64,000 nt of DNA. Origin: Paracoccaceae bacterium (GTDB taxonomy: Bacteria; Pseudomonadota; Alphaproteobacteria; Rhodobacterales; Rhodobacteraceae). Under the pieces are notes generated by a model. That model made no database searches, had not been told where the DNA came from, and saw nothing but the letters and a program-made list of their open reading frames with translations. Within the stretch, counting starts at the first letter, position 1, and every line of letters begins with the position of its first letter. Shown here in pieces: positions 44,492-53,235 of the stretch. The stretch spans positions 1 to 64,000 of the forward strand of contig JASMHC010000010.1 of assembly GCA_030750975.1 (NCBI GenBank). Reading direction: 5' to 3'. The translations under genes were made by a program, and so were the position numbers.

Positions 44492-45786
44492 TACAGGTGT
44501 TTGGTCAGCTCGGACAGGGGCGTGTGATCCAGCCGGTCAATGGCAGCTTCGATCGCCCCGGCCCGTGTCTGCCCAAGGATCGGCTCTGCATATTTGTGGA
44601 ATTTTTCGCGCAAGGAGTCTTCGCTTGGCGGGGCGGTCGGATCCCAGCGCGGCTCGAGCCAGTCGCCGGCAAGCTTTTGGCCGTTTTTCAGCACCAAAGT
44701 CACTTTGGCCAGTCGGGTATTGGGGAAAACGGCGTTCGCGTAGTCATCCTCGGCCATGGACATATTGGCAGACAGGCGCAGGATTTCAGGGTCGGTCAGG
44801 GCGTCATCCGCGATATCTCGCGGGGTGACATCGCCACGGACCATGGCCACCGCACAGGGGAACGAGGTGGAATATTGCGCCTCGTCCGAGGCTTGCGGTC
44901 GGCTGGTCGCCAGCCGGGTGCTTTCATGAAAGGTTGAAACCTCGATCCGTTCGACCATGTCCGACGTCAGATTGTGCCTTTGCCTGAGGCTCAGAACCCC
45001 CTCGATCGGTCCCTGCGCCCAGCGACAGACCGGATAGGGTTTGTAATATTGCTCCATCACATGCCAGCGCTCGCCCAGATCGGCCCAATAGTCAGGCGCC
45101 TGTTCGACAGTGATCGCAGGCGCGCCGGTAAAGCCGTTGGCCGCCAGCCTGACGGCCGAGACCGCGCACATGGCCCCCCAGCCCGATCCGTCTTTCAACA
45201 TGGTCGGGTGGTCGATGCAGCGCATCATCTGGCTGCGCGGACCATGGTATTCGGCAATGCCCAGGGCGTGGCGGGTCCTGTCGTGGTCAAGCCCCAGCAT
45301 CCGCGCCCCGGCGGCGGCCCCCGTGACCGCGCCCCAACTGCCCGAGGTATGGTAATCCGGCACCGTCCCATGTTGCGCCACCGATACGCGCGCTCCGAAT
45401 TCATAACCCATCACAAGTGCCGTCAGGAACTCTGCACCGGACATGCCGGGATGTGCCAAAGGTAACATCGCCGCCAGAAGCGGGCAGCCGATATGGCCTT
45501 TGGCGGGGTTAAACCCGTCATGCCCGTCAATTGAATCGATGGTCATGCCGGTGGCCAAGGCAACCCCGCTGGCCGAGGCTTTGCGCCCGTCAAACAGGAC
45601 CGGTTGCGTGCCTCCGAACTCTTCATGCGCATGGGTGCGGATGATGGTGCTTAAGCGGGTTTGGGTGCCCGCCACCGCGATGGCCAGCAGGTCCAACAGG
45701 TTCAGCTTGACCTGCAACCGATGGGTGTCGTCCAGATCCGACCATCGAAGAGTATGGACAAAGGCTATCGGATCGGGATGTGGCAT
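44473..45786 (-). CDS. MmgE/PrpD family protein
   Basis: A 437-aa protein of the 2-methylcitrate dehydratase/cis-aconitate decarboxylase fold. The ATG at 45786 follows AGGAGGAACCGCC; the far longer frame to 46857 is antisense to the next gene. Diagnostic parts: NLLDLLAIAVAGT, DSIDGHDGFNPAKGHIGCPLLAAMLPLA, GYEFGARVSVAQH, KPYPVCRWAQGPIEGVL and the C-terminal LEPRWDPTAPPSEDSLREKF. The substrate is not predicted: paralogues of this family are common in Rhodobacterales. Convergent with gph, overlapping it by 19 bp. Confidence 0.9.
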   Translation of the reverse strand: MPHPDPIAFVHTLRWSDLDDTHRLQVKLNLLDLLAIAVAGTQTRLSTIIRTHAHEEFGGTQPVLFDGRKASASGVALATGMTIDSIDGHDGFNPAKGHIGCPLLAAMLPLAHPGMSGAEFLTALVMGYEFGARVSVAQHGTVPDYHTSGSWGAVTGAAAGARMLGLDHDRTRHALGIAEYHGPRSQMMRCIDHPTMLKDGSGWGAMCAVSAVRLAANGFTGAPAITVEQAPDYWADLGERWHVMEQYYKPYPVCRWAQGPIEGVLSLRQRHNLTSDMVERIEVSTFHESTRLATSRPQASDEAQYSTSFPCAVAMVRGDVTPRDIADDALTDPEILRLSANMSMAEDDYANAVFPNTRLAKVTLVLKNGQKLAGDWLEPRWDPTAPPSEDSLREKFHKYAEPILGQTRAGAIEAAIDRLDHTPLSELTKHLYQPINS

Positions 45787-45906
45787 GGCGGTTCCTCCTG
45801 GGATCAGCTTGGCGGTCGGCGTTTGCCGGCTCTGCGACGTTTCCGACACCGCTTTCACCGCTTTACGACATTGACGGGCTGCCCGCGCTCGGCCAGTGTC
45901 GGGCCT

Positions 45907-47100
45907 ATGAAAGAGACATTCACCGGCAGTTTTACCCAGCAGGAACCGATCCCCGACACGGCGATTGCCGCCGCGGTCGAGGTTATGAAAACCGGCCGCT
46001 TGCACCGCTATAATCTGGTGGATGACCAAGAGGGCGAGGTCTCTGCTCTCGAGCGTGAATTCGCGGCCTATACGGGCGCGACATACTGCCTTGCCGTCGC
46101 GTCCGGCGGCTATGCGCTGGCAACCGCCCTGCGGGCGGTTGGCGTGAAACCCGGTGACAAGGTGCTGACAAATGCGTTCACCCTGGCCCCGGTGCCGGGG
46201 TCCATCGCCTCGGTCGGCGCGGTGCCGGTCTTTGTCGGAGTGACCGAACAGCTGACCATTGACCTTGAGGATCTGGCGGCAAAGGCGGATCAGGCCGATG
46301 TGCTGATGCTGTCGCATATGCGCGGCCATTTGTGCGACATGGACCGGCTGGCCGGGATTTGCCACGCCAAGGGCATCACCGTGATCGAGGATTGCGCCCA
46401 CACGATGGGGGCTGCCTGGCGCGGCATCCCCTCGGGCCGGTTCGGGGCGCTGGCGGCCTATTCGACCCAGACCTATAAACACATGAATTCGGGCGAAGGC
46501 GGGCTGCTGATCGGCGACGATCCGGTGGTGATGGCCCGCGCGACGATGCTGTCGGGCAGCTATATGCTGTATACCCGCCACGGTGCTGCACCCGAAGCCG
46601 AGGTTTTCGAGCAGGTCAAATACGCCACGCCAAATGTCTCGGGCCGGATGGATCATCTTAGGGCGGCTATATTGCGGCCACAGCTGGCCGACCTTGCCAC
46701 CCAATGCGCCCGCTGGAACGAGCGCTACCAAACCGTGGAAACCGGTCTGCGCGACACGCCCGGCCTGACCGTGGTCGAACGCCCGCCCGAGGAAACCTTT
46801 GTCGGATCGTCGATCCAGTTTCTGCTGCTTGACTGGCCGGAAGCAAAAATCGATCACGTGTTATCGCGCTGCCTTGCCCGCGGGGTCGAGCTTAAATGGT
46901 TCGGGGGTGCGGAACCCAGCGGTTTCACCTCACGCTATGACAGTTGGCGCTACGCCCCGTCCGACCCCATGCCCAAAAGCGACCGCGTGTTGCGCAGCAT
47001 CATCGACATGCGCCTGCCGCTGACCTTCAGCCTTGACGATTGCGCGCTGATCGCGCGGATCATCCGCGATGAGGTTTCGACCGTTTTCCAATCAGGGTGA
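45907..47100 (+). CDS. DegT/DnrJ/EryC1/StrS-family PLP aminotransferase
   Basis: A 397-aa PLP enzyme. The ATG at 45907 gives MKETFTGSFTQQEPIPDTAI; the frame before it overlaps the divergent gene. Seen: VASGGYALATALRAVG, NAFTLAPVPGSIASVGAVPVFV, HMRGHLCDMD, IEDCAHTMGAAWRG (Asp near PLP N1), and YSTQTYKHMNSGEGG with the Schiff-base lysine. Family members transfer amino groups to keto-sugars; no sugar-biosynthesis genes are nearby, so this may act on another keto compound. Divergent from the MmgE/PrpD gene (120 bp apart). Confidence 0.88.
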   Translation: MKETFTGSFTQQEPIPDTAIAAAVEVMKTGRLHRYNLVDDQEGEVSALEREFAAYTGATYCLAVASGGYALATALRAVGVKPGDKVLTNAFTLAPVPGSIASVGAVPVFVGVTEQLTIDLEDLAAKADQADVLMLSHMRGHLCDMDRLAGICHAKGITVIEDCAHTMGAAWRGIPSGRFGALAAYSTQTYKHMNSGEGGLLIGDDPVVMARATMLSGSYMLYTRHGAAPEAEVFEQVKYATPNVSGRMDHLRAAILRPQLADLATQCARWNERYQTVETGLRDTPGLTVVERPPEETFVGSSIQFLLLDWPEAKIDHVLSRCLARGVELKWFGGAEPSGFTSRYDSWRYAPSDPMPKSDRVLRSIIDMRLPLTFSLDDCALIARIIRDEVSTVFQSG

Positions 47101-47161
47101 ACCGCCATCAGCAGCGTGGTTTATCCAAAAGAACTCTGCCCTTGCAGCAAGCAACCCGCCC

Positions 47162-47264
47162 GCATCTTCATCTTTTCAAAAATACTTCGGGGGTGAACCC
47201 GGCCGCGCCAGCGGCCGGGGAGGGGGCTGCTGCCCCTTGCCGGTTCGCAAGGGGCAGCAGCCCC
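47162..47264 (+). repeat. Composite element: A/T-rich leader plus GC hairpins (incl. 18-bp stem)
   Basis: TTCATCTTTTCAAAAATACT then CGGGGG, followed by hairpin GGCCGC/GCGGCC and a perfect 18-bp stem GGGGCTGCTGCCCCTTGC at 47223-47240 pairing with 47247-47264 across loop CGGTTC. The same order of parts occurs inverted at 55826-55899. It lies in the 385-bp gap (47101-47485) between the aminotransferase and liuA. Confidence 0.7.
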
Positions 47265-47343
47265 TGCGAAACCTAAAGCGTCCTGCCAAAAACCTGAATC
47301 ACGGGTTTGTGACAGGGCGCCCACAACAGTTGATGGGTCTTGC

Positions 47344-47386
47344 AGCGTCCGGCCTTTCCCCTGTCTCAGGTTAAAGGTCGGACGCT
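47344..47386 (+). terminator. Long hairpin upstream of the liuA promoter
   Basis: AGCGTCCGGCCTTT (47344-47357) pairs with AAAGGTCGGACGCT (47373-47386), 14 bp with one G-U, loop 15 nt, followed by TTATTG. It would end transcripts arriving from the aminotransferase gene before the liuA promoter. AAAGCGTCC at 47275 is a further repeat of its arm. Confidence 0.6.
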
Positions 47387-47418
47387 TTATTGTGCCGCGA
47401 CGTTCCGAAACTGCAAGA

Positions 47419-47448
47419 TTGACCGCATCCGGCCATTCCCCCTATAAA
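47419..47448 (+). promoter_or_regulatory. Predicted sigma-70 promoter of the liu operon
   Basis: TTGACC (47419-47424), an 18-bp spacer and TATAAA (47443-47448), with an expected start near 47455 and the liuA ATG at 47486. Confidence 0.75.
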
Positions 47449-47449
47449 T

Positions 47450-47463
47450 TGAACAAGCGTTCA
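47450..47463 (+). promoter_or_regulatory. Palindromic operator at the liuA transcript start
   Basis: TGAACAAGCGTTCA, a perfect 5-bp inverted repeat with 4-bp spacer, lies just after the -10 and covers the predicted start of transcription. The shape and position suit a TetR-family repressor of leucine/isovalerate catabolism; no such regulator gene is in the window. Confidence 0.65.
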
Positions 47464-47485
47464 TTAAAGCGGAGGGGACAGCCCC

Positions 47486-48649
47486 ATGTTTACGGCCACA
47501 ATGCATTTCGATCTGGGTGACGACGTCAACGCGATGCGCGAAATGGTGCATCGCTTCGCGCAAGAGCGTATCAAGCCGATGGCCGCCGAGATCGACAAGT
47601 CGAACGAATTTCCCAACGCGCTTTGGAAAGAGTTCGGCGATCTGGGCCTTTTGGGCATCACCACCCCCGAAGAATACGGCGGTGCGGGCATGTCATATCT
47701 GGCGCATGTCATCGCGGTCGAGGAAATCGCGCGGGCCTCGGCCTCGGTCTCGCTCAGCTACGGGGCGCATTCCAACCTCTGCGTCAACCAGATCAAGCTG
47801 AACGGCAATGAAGCGCAAAAGCAAAAGTACCTGCCACAACTGATCTCGGGCGAACATGTGGGGGCGCTGGCCATGTCTGAACCCTCGGCTGGTTCGGACG
47901 TGGTGTCGATGAAGCTGCGGGCCGAGAAGCGCAATGATCATTACCGTCTGAACGGTAACAAATACTGGATCACCAACGGCCCTGATGCTGACACTCTGGT
48001 GGTCTATGCCAAGACCGACCCCGAGGCTGGCAGCAAGGGCATCACCGCCTTCATCATCGAGAAGACGATGACCGGGTTTTCGACCTCGAACCATTTTGAC
48101 AAGCTGGGCATGCGCGGCTCGAACACTGCCGAGCTGGTGTTTGAAGATGTGGAAGTCCCGTTTGAGAACGTCCTGGGCGAAGAGGGCAAAGGCGTGCGTG
48201 TCCTGATGTCGGGACTGGATTACGAGCGGGTGGTCCTGTCGGGCATTGGCACCGGTATCATGGCCGCCTGTCTGGACGAGATCATGCCCTATATGGCCGA
48301 GCGCAAGCAATTCGGCCAGCCGATTGGCAACTTCCAGCTGATGCAGGGCAAGATCGCCGATATGTACACCGCGATGAACACCGGCCGCGCCTATGTCTAC
48401 GAGGTCGCCAAGGCTTGTGACCGTGGTGAAGTCACCCGTCAGGACGCGGCGGCTTGTGTGCTTTACGCCTCGGAGCAAGCCATGGTCGTGGCGCATCAGG
48501 CGGTGCAGGCCATGGGCGGCGCGGGCTATCTGAACGACAATGCGGTTGGCCGGATTTTCCGCGATGCCAAGCTGATGGAGATCGGAGCCGGAACCAGCGA
48601 GATCAGGCGCATGCTGATCGGCCGTGAAATGATGGGGGCGATGCTGTGA
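47486..48649 (+). CDS. liuA: Isovaleryl-CoA dehydrogenase
   Basis: FAD enzyme oxidising isovaleryl-CoA to 3-methylcrotonyl-CoA, passing electrons to ETF. 387 aa. Acyl-CoA dehydrogenase signatures [14 protein letters not shown] and [23 protein letters not shown], and [11 protein letters not shown] with the glutamate at the position used as catalytic base in IVD (not at the usual C-terminal site). Also [20 protein letters not shown]. The start follows GCGGAGGGGACAGCCCC. First gene of the leucine-catabolic cluster. Confidence 0.95.
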   Translation: MFTATMHFDLGDDVNAMREMVHRFAQERIKPMAAEIDKSNEFPNALWKEFGDLGLLGITTPEEYGGAGMSYLAHVIAVEEIARASASVSLSYGAHSNLCVNQIKLNGNEAQKQKYLPQLISGEHVGALAMSEPSAGSDVVSMKLRAEKRNDHYRLNGNKYWITNGPDADTLVVYAKTDPEAGSKGITAFIIEKTMTGFSTSNHFDKLGMRGSNTAELVFEDVEVPFENVLGEEGKGVRVLMSGLDYERVVLSGIGTGIMAACLDEIMPYMAERKQFGQPIGNFQLMQGKIADMYTAMNTGRAYVYEVAKACDRGEVTRQDAAACVLYASEQAMVVAHQAVQAMGGAGYLNDNAVGRIFRDAKLMEIGAGTSEIRRMLIGREMMGAML

Positions 48650-49128
48650 GACCGGCGGCGTTGATCGCGGCGCTTGTCTGGGCCGGTCCGGGTCTGGCCG
48701 ACGGCGACGGGCTGGAGTTCTCGATTGCCGGCACCGAGACCTGTTTGTCGCAGATCGGCGGCGCCGAGTGCATAGGTATTTCGGCCGCGTTATGCATGAC
48801 CGCAACCGAGGGCGGGGCATCGACCTATGGCATGGGGGGCTGTCTGTCGAAAGAGGCGGATTATTGGGATGCGCGGCTGAATGCGGCCTATCAGAATCTG
48901 ATGCGGCGGGCCAGGGAAAATGACGGCGATTTCAACCCGCCGCAATCGCAGGCCGAGGCTTTGCGCGACATGCAGCGGGCGTGGATCGCCTATCGCGATG
49001 CGCGGTGCGGCTATGAATACAGCCTGTGGCAGGGCGGCACCGGAGGCGGGCCAGCCTCGGTCGCGTGTTACATGGAGGTAACGGGCGAACAGGCGCTTTA
49101 CCTCGAATCCGGCGGGGCAGGCTTTTGA
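48646..49128 (+). CDS. LprI-like (DUF1311) secreted protein
   Basis: A 160-aa protein starting at a GTG that overlaps the liuA stop. Signal peptide to ~19 ([14 protein letters not shown]). The mature part has six or so cysteines ([42 protein letters not shown]) and the core [20 protein letters not shown]...[19 protein letters not shown] of the DUF1311/lysozyme-inhibitor LprI family. It is periplasmic and its presence inside a leucine-degradation operon is unexplained. Confidence 0.85.
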   Translation: MRPAALIAALVWAGPGLADGDGLEFSIAGTETCLSQIGGAECIGISAALCMTATEGGASTYGMGGCLSKEADYWDARLNAAYQNLMRRARENDGDFNPPQSQAEALRDMQRAWIAYRDARCGYEYSLWQGGTGGGPASVACYMEVTGEQALYLESGGAGF

Positions 49129-49131
49129 CCC

Positions 49132-50688
49132 ATGCTGCCGGCTTCGGGATCATATGAGGACCTTTGTGCGGGTTTCCGCTGGGAGATCCCCGACCGTCTG
49201 AACATGGCGCGTCAGGTTTGTGACGGTTGGGCGGATGCCAACACCGATCGCGTGGCAATCATCGACATGACCGGTGACACCCGCCGTGATGTCACCTATG
49301 GCCAGTTGCGCGGGCTGGCGGATGGGTTGGCCCATGAACTGGCAAAAACCGTCAAGCCCGGCGACCGCGTGGGGGTGTTGCGCAGCCAGTCCGTCTGGAC
49401 GGCGGCGGCGCATATCGCGATCTGGAAAATCGGGGCGATTTCGATCCCGCTGTTCAAGCTTTTCGCCCGCGACGCACTTGAGACGCGGCTGAAGGATGCC
49501 GACGCGGTTTTGGTTGTTACCGATGACGACAGCCGGGCATTGGTGGGTGCGCTGGGGTTTTCCACCCTTGTGCCCGAAGACCTGAGCCATTCGGATCAAC
49601 CCTTTCCAGCCGCCGACACCGGCCCCGAGGATCCGGCGGTGCTGATCTATACCTCGGGCACCACCGGAAGCCCGAAGGGTGCCCTGCATGCCCATCGTGT
49701 TCTGACCGGCCACCTGCCGGGTGTCGAGATGAGCCATGACCGGCTTGGTCAAAGCGGCGATGTGATCTGGACACCGGCGGATTGGGCCTGGATCGGCGGG
49801 CTGTTCGACGTGCTGATGCCGGGTTTGGCGCTGGGCGTGCCTGTGGTCGCCGCGCGGGCGGATAAGTTCGATCCTGGCAGCTGCCAGCACTTGGTGGATG
49901 CGGCGGGCATTCGCAACGTCTTCTTTCCGCCCACCGCCTTGCGGATGCTGAAAGCGGCGGATGTTTCGATCACCGGCCTGCGCTCGGTCGGGTCGGGCGG
50001 CGAACCGCTGGGAGCGGAAATGCTGGATTGGGGGCGCAAGGCCTTCGGGCTGACAATCAACGAATTCTACGGCCAGACCGAATGCAACATGATCGCCTCA
50101 TCCGCCGGATCTATGTTCGCCCCGAAGCCGGGATGCATTGGCAAACCGGTTCCCGGGCATGGTTTGGCGGTTCTGGATGACGCGGGCCAGCCCACCGAAG
50201 ACGAGGGCGACATCGCCGTCAGGCGCGGGTCGGCCAGCATGATGCTGGAATACTGGAACCGTGCCGAAGCGACGGCAGAGAAGTTCAGAAGCGACTGGAT
50301 GCTGACCGGGGATCGTGGCGTCTGGGATGGCGACTATCTGCGCTTTGTCGGGCGCGAGGATGATGTGATCACCAGTGCGGGTTATCGCATCGGCCCGGCG
50401 GAGATCGAGGATTGTCTGCTAAAGCACAAAGCCGTGGCGACTGTTGGCGTGGTGGGCAAACCGGACGATCTGCGCACCGAAATCGTCAAGGCCTATGTGG
50501 TTTTGAAGCCGGACTTTGCACCCTCGGATCAGTTGGCCGCTGAGTTGCAGGATTTTGTCAAAGAACGGCTCGCAAAGTATTCATATCCAAGAGAAATCGG
50601 ATTTCTGGATGCCCTGCCCATGACGGTGACGGGCAAGGTGATCCGCAAAGAATTGAAACGCCGCGCGACGGCAGAGATCCGATATTGA
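49132..50688 (+). CDS. AMP-dependent acyl-CoA synthetase of the leucine cluster
   Basis: A 518-aa adenylate-forming ligase (acetyl/medium-chain acyl-CoA synthetase type). P-loop YTSGTTGSPKG, FYGQTECN, TGDRGVWDGDYLRFVGREDDVITSAGYRIGPAEIE (hinge and C-terminal domain) and the catalytic lysine in PMTVTGKVIRKELKRR. Likely activates a short-chain acid such as isovalerate, acetoacetate or methylcrotonate for the neighbouring enzymes (inference). It starts three bases after the LprI-like gene. Its stop overlaps the -35 of the toxin-antitoxin promoter. Confidence 0.88.
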   Translation: MLPASGSYEDLCAGFRWEIPDRLNMARQVCDGWADANTDRVAIIDMTGDTRRDVTYGQLRGLADGLAHELAKTVKPGDRVGVLRSQSVWTAAAHIAIWKIGAISIPLFKLFARDALETRLKDADAVLVVTDDDSRALVGALGFSTLVPEDLSHSDQPFPAADTGPEDPAVLIYTSGTTGSPKGALHAHRVLTGHLPGVEMSHDRLGQSGDVIWTPADWAWIGGLFDVLMPGLALGVPVVAARADKFDPGSCQHLVDAAGIRNVFFPPTALRMLKAADVSITGLRSVGSGGEPLGAEMLDWGRKAFGLTINEFYGQTECNMIASSAGSMFAPKPGCIGKPVPGHGLAVLDDAGQPTEDEGDIAVRRGSASMMLEYWNRAEATAEKFRSDWMLTGDRGVWDGDYLRFVGREDDVITSAGYRIGPAEIEDCLLKHKAVATVGVVGKPDDLRTEIVKAYVVLKPDFAPSDQLAAELQDFVKERLAKYSYPREIGFLDALPMTVTGKVIRKELKRRATAEIRY

Positions 50689-50713
50689 CTAAACAACAAA
50701 AACAAACTATGTT
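50685..50713 (+). promoter_or_regulatory. Promoter of the toxin-antitoxin pair
   Basis: TTGACT (50685-50690, sharing the stop codon of the synthetase gene), a 17-bp AT-rich spacer and TATGTT (50708-50713). It allows the module to be expressed separately from the liu operon. Confidence 0.7.
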
Positions 50714-50736
50714 GTATGTAGTAATAAAACAACATA
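50708..50736 (+). promoter_or_regulatory. Inverted-repeat operator of the toxin-antitoxin pair
   Basis: TATGTTGT and ACAACATA form a perfect 8-bp inverted repeat separated by 13 bp, covering the -10 and the start region; the usual place for an antitoxin autorepression site. Confidence 0.7.
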
Positions 50737-50745
50737 AGGAGCAAT

Positions 50746-51204
50746 GTGATGATAAGCACATCATTTGAAAAGGAGCTTTCTGGAATAAAGACCATTTCCG
50801 ACAAGATTCGATTTCTAGATCGAAAGGGAATGGAGCGGGCAGAAATCGCCCGAGTTCTAGGGAAAAGGTATCAGCACGTACGAAATGTTTTGGAGCGTGA
50901 CGCTTCATTGTCAAAGGCAGATGTGGCGGACTCGGACGATGTTTCTCTCACACGACTACCGGCAAGTCTAAGTGTAAGTTCGACTGGAACAATTGAGATG
51001 CCGAAATGGATATGCGAAGCAATTGGGCTTTACGCTGGGCAAAAAGCTGTAATTCGACTTGAAGGTGATTGCTTGGTCATAAAGTCAAGTTCAAACGCGC
51101 TTGACGAAGCTAGGCGTAAGTTGAAACAGCTGTTGCCAGCAGGCTCAAGTCTTGCAGAGGAACTTTTAAAGGAGCGCAGAGAAGAAGTTGAGGCGACTCA
51201 ATGA
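50746..51204 (+). CDS. AbrB/SpoVT-domain antitoxin with N-terminal HTH-like region
   Basis: A 152-aa protein. Residues ~15-50 (SDKIRFLDRKGMERAEIARVLGKRYQHVRNVLER) look like a helix-turn-helix. Residues ~76-120 are a swapped-hairpin AbrB domain (STGTIEMPKWICEAIGLYAGQKAVIRLEGDCLVIKSS). The helical C-terminus (~120-152) should neutralise the toxin. AT-rich compared with the flanking liu genes. Overlaps the toxin gene by four bases (ATGA). Start preceded by AAGGAGCAATGTG; the Met at the second codon is an alternative start. Confidence 0.85.
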   Translation: MMISTSFEKELSGIKTISDKIRFLDRKGMERAEIARVLGKRYQHVRNVLERDASLSKADVADSDDVSLTRLPASLSVSSTGTIEMPKWICEAIGLYAGQKAVIRLEGDCLVIKSSSNALDEARRKLKQLLPAGSSLAEELLKERREEVEATQ

Positions 51205-51581
51205 GTGTCGTTCTAGACGCTTCTGCAGTTCTTGCATTCCTCCAACAAGAGATTGGTTGGGAACGAGTCCATAAAAGCATATCTGGCGCGAAAATCTCGT
51301 CGGTTAATGCCTCGGAAGTGTTGTTGAAACTCTACGACGCGGGCATGTCAGAAAATGATGCACTTGGTGTGTTTGCGGCAATGGATTGCTCGGTTTCCGT
51401 TTTCTCAACGCATCAAGCTAACCTGTGTGCCAAGCTTAGGAAGCAAACGAGACATTTAGGTCTTTCGTTGGGTGACCGAGCGTGCATTGCGCTAGCGATT
51501 GATGCTGGATCCAAAGTTTTAACGGCCGATAAGGCATGGGGTCGATTGGAACTAGACGTTGAAATCGAGGTTATCAGATAA
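51201..51581 (+). CDS. PIN-domain ribonuclease toxin (VapC-like)
   Basis: A 126-aa PIN protein. Acidic metal-binding residues: D6 (VVLDASAVLAF), E39 (NASEVLLKL), D92 (LSLGDRACIALA) and D110 (VLTADKAWG); all four are present, so the nuclease should be active. Typical VapC targets are tRNA or rRNA. Co-translated with the AbrB-type antitoxin; the stop codon directly abuts the liuB ATG (no intervening base). Confidence 0.88.
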   Translation: MSVVLDASAVLAFLQQEIGWERVHKSISGAKISSVNASEVLLKLYDAGMSENDALGVFAAMDCSVSVFSTHQANLCAKLRKQTRHLGLSLGDRACIALAIDAGSKVLTADKAWGRLELDVEIEVIR

Positions 51582-53186
51582 ATGAAACTCCAATCCAAAA
51601 TCCTGACCAATTCCGAGGATTTCAAACGCAATCGTGCGGCGCATGAAGAGGCGCTCTCGGTTGTGGCAGAAGCCGCTGAGGCGGCCCGCTTGGGCGGGGG
51701 CGAGAAATCCCGTGCCCGGCATGAAAGCCGGGGCAAGATGCTGCCGCGCAGGCGGGTGGCGAACTTGCTGGACCCGGGCTCGGCCTTTCTTGAGATCGGC
51801 GCGACGGCGGCGCATGGGATGTATGACGGCGCAGCCCCTGCCGCTGGCGTTGTGGCGGGCATCGGTCGGGTGAACGGCATTGAGTGCATGGTGGTTTGCA
51901 ACGACGCCACCGTGAAAGGCGGCACCTATTATCCGCTATCGGTGAAAAAACACCTGCGGGCGCAGGAAATAGCCGAGGAAAACCATCTGCCCTGCATCTA
52001 TCTGGTCGACAGCGGCGGGGCGAACCTGCCCAATCAGGATGAGGTTTTCCCCGACCGCGATCACTTCGGGCGGATTTTCTATAATCAGGCGCGGATGAGC
52101 GCCAAGGGCATCCCCCAGATCGCGGTGGTGATGGGGTCGTGTACAGCGGGCGGGGCTTACGTGCCTGCGATGTCGGATGTGACGATCATCGTCAAAGAGC
52201 AGGGGACCATCTTCCTTGCCGGTCCGCCCTTGGTCAAGGCGGCGACCGGCGAGGTGGTGACGGCTGAGGATCTGGGCGGCGGTGACGTGCATACGCGGCT
52301 GTCCGGTGTGGCCGACTATCTGGCCGAGGATGACGCCCATGCGCTTGCCCTGGCGCGGCGGGCGGTCGGCCACCTGAACCGCCGCAAGCCGGAAACGGTT
52401 GAGTGGCAGGCACCAGAGGATCCGGCCTATGACCCCGAGGAAATCTTCGGTGTGGTTCCTGCTGACCTGCGCACCCCCTACGATATCCGCGAGGTGATTG
52501 CCCGCGTTGTGGACGGATCGCGCTTTGACGAGTTCAAGCCGCGTTTCGGAGAGACGTTGGTGACGGGATTTGCCCATGTGAAGGGCTGCCCAGTGGGGAT
52601 CATCGCCAATAATGGCGTGCTGTTCAGCGAAGCGGCACAGAAGGGCGCGCATTTTGTTGAGCTATGCTCGCAGCGGAAAATCCCCCTGGTGTTCTTGCAG
52701 AACATCACCGGTTTCATGGTGGGCCGCAAGTATGAGAACGAAGGGATCGCGCGGCACGGGGCCAAGATGGTGACGGCAGTGGCCACCACCAATGTGCCGA
52801 AAATCACCATGTTGGTGGGGGGGTCTTTCGGGGCTGGTAATTACGGGATGGCGGGGCGGGCCTATTCTCCGCGCTTTTTGTGGACATGGCCGAACAGCCG
52901 GATTTCCGTGATGGGCGGCGAACAGGCGGCGGGCGTTCTGGCGACTGTGAAGCGGGATGCGATTGAGCGCTCGGGTGGTGAATGGTCGGCGGAGGAAGAG
53001 GCCGAGTTCAAGCAGCCGACGATTGATATGTTCGAACGTCAGTCGCATCCGCTTTATGCCAGTGCGCGGCTGTGGGACGACGGGATCATTGACCCGCGCA
53101 AGACCCGCGATGTTTTGGCGCTGTCGCTGTCGGCGTCGCTGAATGCGCCGATTGAGGACACCAAATTCGGCGTCTTCCGGATGTGA
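51582..53186 (+). CDS. liuB: 3-methylcrotonyl-CoA carboxylase beta (carboxyltransferase) subunit
   Basis: Transfers CO2 from carboxybiotin to 3-methylcrotonyl-CoA. 534 aa with the crotonase-fold carboxyltransferase domains: [66 protein letters not shown], and the C-terminal [16 protein letters not shown] and [12 protein letters not shown]. The ATG follows the toxin stop immediately and lacks a well-placed ribosome site (a GAGG lies 12 bases upstream), so translation may depend on toxin translation. Confidence 0.95.
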   Translation: MKLQSKILTNSEDFKRNRAAHEEALSVVAEAAEAARLGGGEKSRARHESRGKMLPRRRVANLLDPGSAFLEIGATAAHGMYDGAAPAAGVVAGIGRVNGIECMVVCNDATVKGGTYYPLSVKKHLRAQEIAEENHLPCIYLVDSGGANLPNQDEVFPDRDHFGRIFYNQARMSAKGIPQIAVVMGSCTAGGAYVPAMSDVTIIVKEQGTIFLAGPPLVKAATGEVVTAEDLGGGDVHTRLSGVADYLAEDDAHALALARRAVGHLNRRKPETVEWQAPEDPAYDPEEIFGVVPADLRTPYDIREVIARVVDGSRFDEFKPRFGETLVTGFAHVKGCPVGIIANNGVLFSEAAQKGAHFVELCSQRKIPLVFLQNITGFMVGRKYENEGIARHGAKMVTAVATTNVPKITMLVGGSFGAGNYGMAGRAYSPRFLWTWPNSRISVMGGEQAAGVLATVKRDAIERSGGEWSAEEEAEFKQPTIDMFERQSHPLYASARLWDDGIIDPRKTRDVLALSLSASLNAPIEDTKFGVFRM

Positions 53187-53202
53187 GGTGGGATGATGAG
53201 TA

Positions 53203-53224
53203 TTTTTGCAAAGAAAAAGACTGG
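53203..53224 (+). repeat. A/T-rich leader motif shared with the composite element
   Basis: GTATTTTTGCAAAGAAAAA after a GATGA, matching the GTATTTTGGAAAAGATGAAA part of the element before liuE (55880-55899). Here it occupies the 49-bp gap before liuD without GC hairpins. It may be a fragment of that element or a shared translation leader. Confidence 0.4.
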
Positions 53225-53235
53225 GGGACGTGCCC

